Assembly: GCA_020205615.1 (NCBI GenBank)
Contig: CM035167.1
Span: forward strand, 29,959,130-30,023,129
Direction of reading: 5' to 3'
Length of the DNA: 64,000 nt
Source of the DNA: Panax quinquefolius
Taxonomy: Eukaryota > Streptophyta > Magnoliopsida > Apiales > Araliaceae
Numbering within the stretch: position 1 is the stretch's first letter; the number at the start of each line of letters is the position of its first letter. Made by a program: the position numbers and the translations under genes. This document shows, in pieces, positions 57,390 through 64,000 of the stretch. The notes below the pieces were generated by a model. That model made no database searches and had not been told where the DNA came from. It saw nothing but the letters and a program-made list of their open reading frames with translations.

Positions 57390-58653
57390 CGATCCGGTTT
57401 GGTGACCACGATCTCACCGCTGTTCATCGTGTCTTGGATCTTTGTGTTTCAAGGCCCAACAATCCTCGAGTATCATGTCCAGTGCCCCAAGATGATAAGC
57501 ACATTTCCTAAGCAAAGATTGAAACCCCGCCCATTAGGGCCGGGCCGTGGAAGAAGATGCATAATTTTCTTCTCGGGTTGTCGTAAGATTGAGAATGTTC
57601 TCGAGGGTATCCCCTAAGGTGTAAACACTGAGGGCGCTTCACTTCCACCTTTTGGTATCGAGGGTTCAGATCGCGCTTGAAAGGGAGTGTAGTTTCTCTT
57701 TGAATAGTATGTTCTGATTGCCTTTTCGACCCCTCAGATCGTGGAAACATCTTCCTTTTCTTTTTATTCTTCGGGTTGTTTCCATAATTTCGATCGATGT
57801 GATCAAGAATGCCTTTGAGTGTAGCTAGGTCTTGAATTTTTCCGACTTCAATCCCATCTCACCATCTCCCCATGTTTGACCATTTCAGAAATGGTTTGCC
57901 GATGCTTACTTAAAACTCTTCATATAGAAAGGAGCTTCAGATGTTCATAAAAGTCATGACCATTTCTCGATTCTCGCTATGGAAGGACTAACTTGGGCAA
58001 ACAAAGCGCTCCACCTTTTCGAGCATACTCTCCGAAAGACTCATTAGACTATTTCTCGATCTTGGTAATTTGATACCGATCAGAGCCATCCGAGATTGAA
58101 AGTCAGATTGAGTGAGGAAAGCATGTGCTAGCTCTTCCCAAATGCATGGATCTTTGAGTCAGTTTAATCTTGCTTACCACTTAACATGCTTCTCCAATTA
58201 GACTTTTTTTGAACAATTGATTCTCGTTTTTCATCCTCGTGATAAGATCCAAGTTCTCCAATAAACACCTTTAAATGTGTGTAAGATCTCCTAACCCGTC
58301 ATATTTTTCAAAGTCGAGTTTTAAACTTTTCTCGATAATGAACACCAGAAAATGCAAAGATCAAGATATGAAACACTCCCGTGTGTTCCAATTCCTTTGA
58401 TAAAGACGAAGGGTCTCTTCCATTTGAGGATTTTCTTTTGATGTCACCAAAGGTTCGGATCTCCAGTGGATGGGCAAAGATCATGAGTTTTGTTGGTCGA
58501 TCCAACCGCAGCTTTCGTATTGTAATGACTCGGGTTCCCTCGTGTGGAGGATTCAAAGATGTACGGGTATTTTGACCCCGTCAATCGGTGTAGTTCTTTG
58601 AGTAGAAATAACCAAATCAGAATTTGTTTGCTTAATCCGTCGAATTCTTTCAT
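57390..58653 (-). pseudogene. Tat-lineage gag
   Basis: On the minus strand, WEELAHAFLTQSDFQSRMALIGIKLPR (about 58140-58060), SLSESMLEKVERFVCPS and ENREMVMTFM (about 57970) follow the gag core of the lineage. The WKEIA/F-type, LSxxE and EKEMVxxFM-type positions can all be recognised. A finger-like GTGHDTRGLLGLETQ (about 57480) stands at the place of the gag C-terminal knuckle. Stops and shifts are frequent. The frame 58444-58653 (MKEFDGLSKQ) is the possible start. Confidence 0.75.
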
Positions 58654-59199
58654 GAAACCGGATTAAGTTCACTGGTCTGATGACGACATGATCGATCAGA
58701 GGCCTCGTCATTTTTTCGATTTTGACCGTGTAAGAGGGTCCGATTGTTCCTCACGCAAAGACTTCAGATAGTTTAGTCTTTAGGGATGTGTATAATAACA
58801 TGCTATGTGATGTGTCCATTTTAGGAATTTTATCCCGCAAAAATGGATGTCACTGCTTCATAAAGATGTTAATTAAAATATGTATGTACACATTTTCATA
58901 TTTCTATTATATGGAGATATATATGGAATGAAATTACAAGTAATCGAAGTTTACAAGTAATTGAAATGAAAGCATGAAGAGACTTTCTCCGCTTTGGGTT
59001 TATCGTAGGTCGACCTATCTTAGGTTACTCTCATGGCTTTTTGGTATGAAGGTTCCCAAATCATCGCAATCTACTCGACGGAAATTAATCCTATTCTTCA
59101 ATCGAGCTAATTTGGTGGTGCTTTTCCGAGCCTCTAGGAATTAGTCTTCCCACGAGTCCAAAGAATCAAACACCGACGGATAGCCTCCTCGTGGAGGGA
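58654..59199 (-). other. leader region upstream of the Tat gag
   Basis: About 550 bp without a supported frame. It includes AT-rich DNA near 58860-58960 with ACAAGTAAT(C/T)GAA repeated. A primer site could not be identified with confidence. Confidence 0.45.
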
Positions 59200-60695
59200 C
59201 ATTATTAATTAAACGAAAAGATAAAGAATAAATCATACCTTGAAGATCGAGCTTCCTCGTACATGTTCACCTCCAAATCCTTTCGCTCCAATCTTGAATC
59301 CACCGTGTTTGGTTCCTTCCTCGATCAACGTTAGCCACCCAAATGTTTTGGCCTCTAGAGGTGATCCACCCAGAAGAATAAAATCAAGAAGACGGGTGTT
59401 TTTGGCTCAAACCCCAGTTTTTCCTATCTCTATAGAAAAAGGGTACTTCCAACAAATTGGAATTATTACGATGTCAAAAATCAACAACCCATCCACCCAC
59501 AATAAGACTTATTTATAGATGGGGGCAACCCATCTTAACAATTATGAATTGGTTTTATTTAATTAATTAAATTTTTTAATTAATTAAGCCCCTAATCTTA
59601 TTAGGATAATTAATTAAACTCCTTTAACTAATTTTCCTTCCTAATCCAATTAGAATAAATGAGAGTAATTTATATTAAATTAATTCCTAAACTCTTTTAG
59701 AAATTAAAATAATAATAATTGTAATAATATTAATAAGACTCCTCTTATTAATTTATATTTAATATTTCTAAAATATTAAATAATAATATTAAGCTATTTA
59801 ATTTATTCTATCACCATAGATTAAATTAAATATACTTAACATATTATTACGATTATGCCATTAACTTTAAATAATTATTCTTCCTTTTGGTGTGACCCTT
59901 TAGGTTCTCCATATTAAACCGGCCAGAATAAATCAATTAGTAACAATTTAATCTTTATTTAAATAAATAAATTAAACAATTAATTTATTTAAATAATATT
60001 TATTCTACAATGTGGATAAGCTTCCTCAATGTATCAACCACTTTCCGTATAATATAGATTTCAACATTAATCATAAAAGAACCTTTTGAGTAAATAGTTA
60101 CTGATCAATTCAATCTCTTCCACCATACAATGTCCCAATTAAATATAGTACATGGAATTATCGCCAAGTCTTATTTTATTTAATTATATAGTATTTCATC
60201 CTTAAATGCACAACTCCTTAAATAATGCAAATTAGAAACTCCTTTCTAATTTCATTCTCATTGCCAAGGATCACCGGGTTGTCATTTATCTAATCACATA
60301 GACATTTCTCTTCTTTATTGTAAGTGGTAGATTCTTTATCGATCATACATTATCTCCATGCATAACTTATTATACCCAAGCATACCTTCGATATACCCTA
60401 AGGGTCTTAATGAATAAGTCAAAGTATAACTCATCATACATGAAGATACTACGATGATCTCAAGTCCAAGGATCACTAGACTTACTATCACTACAGAATT
60501 CCTATCGATGTGCAAATAAAACTCCATTAGGTATTCCTTAGAGCCACGCTCAAAGGAACTTATTCTCTAATAAGCACCTACATACTCGCTTAAGTTCCAC
60601 ACAAATGATCACTTAGATCAATCATCCTCATCCAATGAAAGAACGACGTATCAATCTATCCCATTCACTAATCCCCAATTTAGTAATCCAACGAT
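59200..60695 (-). repeat. LTR-like region of another or the same Tat element
   Basis: The minus-strand TATA box at 59508-59517 (CTATAAATAAG) is followed by a leader-like stretch down to about 59200. Above it lies AT-rich DNA with TTTGGTGTGACCCTTTAGG (59886), a word also common in long plant LTRs. It does not match the LTR at 41452-46300, as expected words such as GTCGACGTC and GGAGGGAAGG are absent. It ends at the N gap, so its outer border is unknown. No gene supported. Confidence 0.5.
59508..59517 (-). promoter_or_regulatory. TATA box of the LTR-like region
   Basis: CCCATCTATAAATAAGTC on the minus strand, typical of a plant LTR core promoter. Strand agrees with the Tat pol at 51690-58653. 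Confidence 0.55.
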
Positions 60696-60795
60696 NNNNN
60701 NNNNNNNNNNNNNNNNNNNNNNNNNNNNNNNNNNNNNNNNNNNNNNNNNNNNNNNNNNNNNNNNNNNNNNNNNNNNNNNNNNNNNNNNNNNNNNN
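60696..60795. other. assembly gap of 100 N
   Basis: Exactly 100 unknown bases, a typical placeholder length. Left flank is LTR-like DNA, right flank is mid-RT of a Tekay-like element, so the true distance and even adjacency are unknown. Confidence 0.99.
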
Positions 60796-63436
60796 GGATC
60801 GATGAGGCTCTGTATCGATTATTGAGAATTGAGCGAGTGCTTGATCAAAACGGATATCCATTCATGAGGATGAGCGACTTGCTTGATCGGTGAAGGGAGC
60901 TAAATGTTTCTCGAAGATCGACTTACGGACGTGATATCATCATTGAAAGTGTGGGAGGAAGATATACCAAAGCGCATTTCGAACCGTTATGGACATTCTG
61001 AGTTTTGGTAATGTCATTTGGTTTAACTAATGCTACAGCAACATTCATGGACTTGATGAATCAAGTTTTCAAACCATACTTGGATAAATTAGTAGTAGTT
61101 TTTCATAAGCGACATTTGATCTACTGAAGACCAGAGGAAGAACATCTTAGAACATCTAAAGATTATTTTGGAGGCATTACGAGAAAGGAGGAGATGTATC
61201 GAAGTTTTCAAAATGTGAATTTTGGATGAAGAAGGTTCAATTCTTGAGCCCGTGGTAGATGAGAAAGGAATCTCGATAGACCCCGAAAAGTTAAGCGGTA
61301 AGTAGTTGGGAACAACCGAGAAAAGCCGATGGAGGTGAGAAGTTTCTTAGGGGTTAATTTGGGTACTATCGAAGATTCATCAAGATATTTCTAAGATAGC
61401 GACCACTGATGACTAATCGGCGAGAAAGCGATAAAATTTGTATGGATCGACAAATCGATTAGAGTTTTCAAAGAGTTGAAGAAGAGATTGAGCGAGGCAC
61501 TGTATTATCATTACAAATGATATAAGAGGATTTGTGGTGTATAGTGATGCATCGCATGAGAGGCTTTGGCGTGCGTCTGATCGTTGACATAGCATCGTCG
61601 TTGTATATCGTTCACGATAATTGAAGGATTATGAAAAATGATACCCTCATGACTTAGAGTTAAGCGGCTGATAGTTTTGCGATTAAAGATATGGAGGCAT
61701 TATTTGTGCGAAGAAAAATGTGAGATATACGGACCACAAAAGTGCAAATATATCTTTACCACGAAGGAGTTGAATATCGTCGAGAAGGTGGTTAGAATTA
61801 ATCAAAGATTATGACTATGAGATTCTTTATCACACAAGGGAAAAATGACGTAATTCTTAAGCTTTCTGAAAGAAAGAAAGAAGGAGAAATTGTTTCAATG
61901 ACTTTCGGGAGGAGTTAATAAGAGATATGGAGAAGTTGGAAATAAGTGAAGGGAGGGAGGAGAATTTGAAGAAGAAATTATTTGTAATGGAAGCTTGTCA
62001 GATGTTGTTGGATGGAAGTAAAGGAAATGCGTGAGAAAGATGGAGAATGTAGAAAATCAAGAGAAGGATCATGGAAAATGAGGAAGAAAAATTTGAATAG
62101 ATAAAAGGCGGTATCTTAAGATTGAGAGGGGGTGTATATGCCGTGGTAACCGGTTAAAAAGAAGTGATTTTCACGAGGGCACAATCTGACATATTTCGTT
62201 CATCAAGGGAGCTTTAAGATGTCACTGAGAGACTTGAGGCAACATTTTGGTGGCCCAATTTGAAATAGGAAATCGCGGAATCGTTAGTAGATGTTTGACT
62301 TGTCAGCGCAAAAAGCGAACATCATCGGTAGGAGTGGGTTGCTATAACCATTGGAAAATCTGGGGAGTGGAAATGGAAGCGTATTCGATGGATTTACGTG
62401 GTAGGACTTTCGATCGCGCTAAAAGGGTTGGATGCCATTTGGGTTATCATGGATCGACTTACAAAGACCACACATTTTCTCTAGAGTCAAGATCCGCTAC
62501 TGAGTTTGAATGGGTTAAGCGAGCACATGCGTAAAGGAGATTGTTTCACGACATGGAATCTTGCGGTATCGATTGTTTTTTTAGCCAAGACCGCGTTTAA
62601 TGCGTCAAAATTCTAGAAAAGCTTGCAGAGAGGATGAGAACAGATTAAGGTTAAATCTTGCTTATTATCCTTAGGCAGAACGGACAAAGTGAGCGAACAA
62701 TACAAATGCTAGAGGACATACTTAGAACTTACGTGATGGACTTGAGGAAATTGGGGCGACCACTTACCCTGAGTCGAATTTGCGTATAATAATAGTTACC
62801 GTGCGAGTATCGGCATACCGCCGTCTGAAACTCTTCTACGGAAGGAAATGCTGAATGCCATTATATTTGGGCGAAGTCGAGAATATGCGAATCGGACGAG
62901 TTAGTACAACAAACGCGCAGACGTGGTAGCGATAATAAAGAGCTAGACAAGTAGCGACTCAAGATCACCGGAAAAAATATGAGGATTTGCATCAATGAGG
63001 CAAGAGATTTTGAAGTCGGCGATTTTGTATTCTGAAGGTATCTCCATGGAAGGAAAAGATCCATTTATTTGAAATGAGAAAGAAGCGAGTCAGATTCGTG
63101 GGAATAATTCGAGATACTCAGCCGAGTTAGGTGAAGTAGCATCTGAAAGTTGCCTTGCACCACTGAGTTGGAGCACATCCATGCGCGTGTTTGGATATCA
63201 GGTATTCACGTCTGGTACAAGCGACTACTGAGCACGTGATTTCTTATGAACCCATTCAAGTGGAGAATAATTTAGCATATAAAAAATTACGGTCCAAATT
63301 CTTGATATGAAAGAGCAAACCTTTAGAAATAAAGTTATTTCCTCTATAAGGTACTTTGGCATAACCTGATGTCGAGGAGGCTACGTGGGAGTTAGAAGAT
63401 AGGATGATCGGGATTATCCCCATCTATTTGTGTAAG
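60796..63436 (+). pseudogene. Tekay-like gypsy pol, second copy (RT to integrase)
   Basis: Collinear with 18880-21533: RT (from GSMRLCIDY), RNase H, integrase and chromodomain-like end (PHLFV near 63432). Words of 20-60 bp match exactly, but small insertions, deletions and substitutions occur every 10-40 bp, and no frame longer than 95 codons survives. Many differences replace CAG or CTG of the first copy by CG or CGA. The pattern differs from the base-substitution decay of the first copy and suggests sequencing error over a genuinely related element. Confidence 0.88.
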
Positions 63437-63468
63437 CTTGTAGCAATTAGGAGACAGGAAATTTTTAT

Positions 63469-63479
63469 AAGGGGGAGGA
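63469..63479 (+). promoter_or_regulatory. polypurine tract, second copy
   Basis: AAGGGGGAGGA immediately before the LTR start TGTAATGCAGAG; the corresponding tract at 21564 has a longer G run. Confidence 0.85.
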
Positions 63480-64000
63480 TGTAATGCAGAGAATTTCCTA
63501 CGTATTATTAAATGAATATATTAATGGAAATAATATTTATTTGAATATAAGTGTTATTATTTTTGTAGGTCGGTTAAATCAATTGATTCATAATACGATC
63601 AATGCGTATTAAGATGTGTGAATTGACAATGAGAAGTGTGAAATGCCTTGTGTGGCATAATGCGAAAGCGAGAAAATTCACTAAGCATGATTAAAATAGA
63701 ATTAGGAAGGTTAATGCGTGTATGATCATGAGATTTCATATATAAGTAATCAATCGCTCTTAGACTTGTAATATCACTCTTGTGGACATTAATTCATATC
63801 GTATAAAAGCGAGTTTAGAGATGAAAAGTGTACGAGTTGGAAGCTAAACTAGTCTTTGCCTTTGTCGAGTGCGACAGCATTTATTAGTCGGTGACAAAAG
63901 TAAGCCTTGATTCTTGCGATTAGTCGATTGGAGAAAATTAAATTTTCAACTTTGGAAATTAAATGGAACAATTATGTGATATGTGTGACATTGATAAACC
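63480..64000 (+). repeat. 3' LTR of the second Tekay-like copy, cut by the window edge
   Basis: Matches 21582-22098 with small indels (for example TGTAATGCAGAG against TGTAATACCCGAG). It reaches the window end before the point where the first copy is interrupted. No coding sequence. Confidence 0.88.

Overview
The window is a plant nuclear, heterochromatin-like segment. I find no intact host gene, tRNA or rRNA. Almost everything recognisable is retroelement sequence: Ty3/gypsy (Tekay-like chromovirus, Athila-like and Tat-lineage), Ty1/copia, and an endogenous pararetrovirus (family Caulimoviridae). These families together, the initiator tRNA-Met and tRNA-Asp type primer sites and the AT-rich LTRs point to a flowering plant. 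The species cannot be read from the sequence. Every protein-coding stretch is broken by stops or frameshifts, so all are called pseudogenes or fragments.

Layout. 1-6011: Tekay-like gypsy on the minus strand (RT, protease, zinc-knuckle gag, an extra acidic coiled-coil reading frame, primer site, 2.5 kb 5' LTR); it runs off the left edge. 6012-6652: AT-rich, no gene. 6653-17748: a copia element on the minus strand. Its 5' LTR is split by an Athila-like LTR fragment (13966-17355), and its outer end lies in the gag of the next element. 17750-22510: Tekay-like gypsy on the plus strand, with gag end, protease, RT, RNase H, integrase and the start of the 3' LTR. 22511-23566: a fragment of a long Tat-type LTR with a 59-bp minisatellite. 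23567-33288: head-to-tail tandem pararetrovirus, about 1.35 genomes with a unit near 7.15 kb. 33289-35508: promoter and leader-like blocks in the opposite orientation, present three times and carrying a primer-site match. 35509-41451: Athila-like element on the plus strand, cut off inside its integrase. 41452-46300: a long Tat-like LTR candidate with tandem repeats. 46355-50413: a decayed gene-like region on the plus strand. 50711-58653: a Tat-lineage gag-pol on the minus strand with two RNase H domains. 59200-60695: a different LTR-like region ending at a 100-N gap. 60796-64000: another copy of the Tekay-like plus-strand element, with unusual small errors.

The elements are nested: copia into gypsy gag, an Athila-like LTR into the copia LTR, the Tat LTR end against a gypsy LTR and again in an Athila integrase, and an Athila LTR against the pararetroviral promoter blocks. 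The points most worth a second look are the tandem pararetrovirus with its inverted, triplicated regulatory block, the antisense gene-like region beside the Tat pol, the tandem repeats inside the Tat LTR, and the recurrent CAG-to-CG(A) differences after the N gap. The last suggest a sequence-quality problem rather than biology. Assignments rest on reading motifs by eye; no database search was possible.
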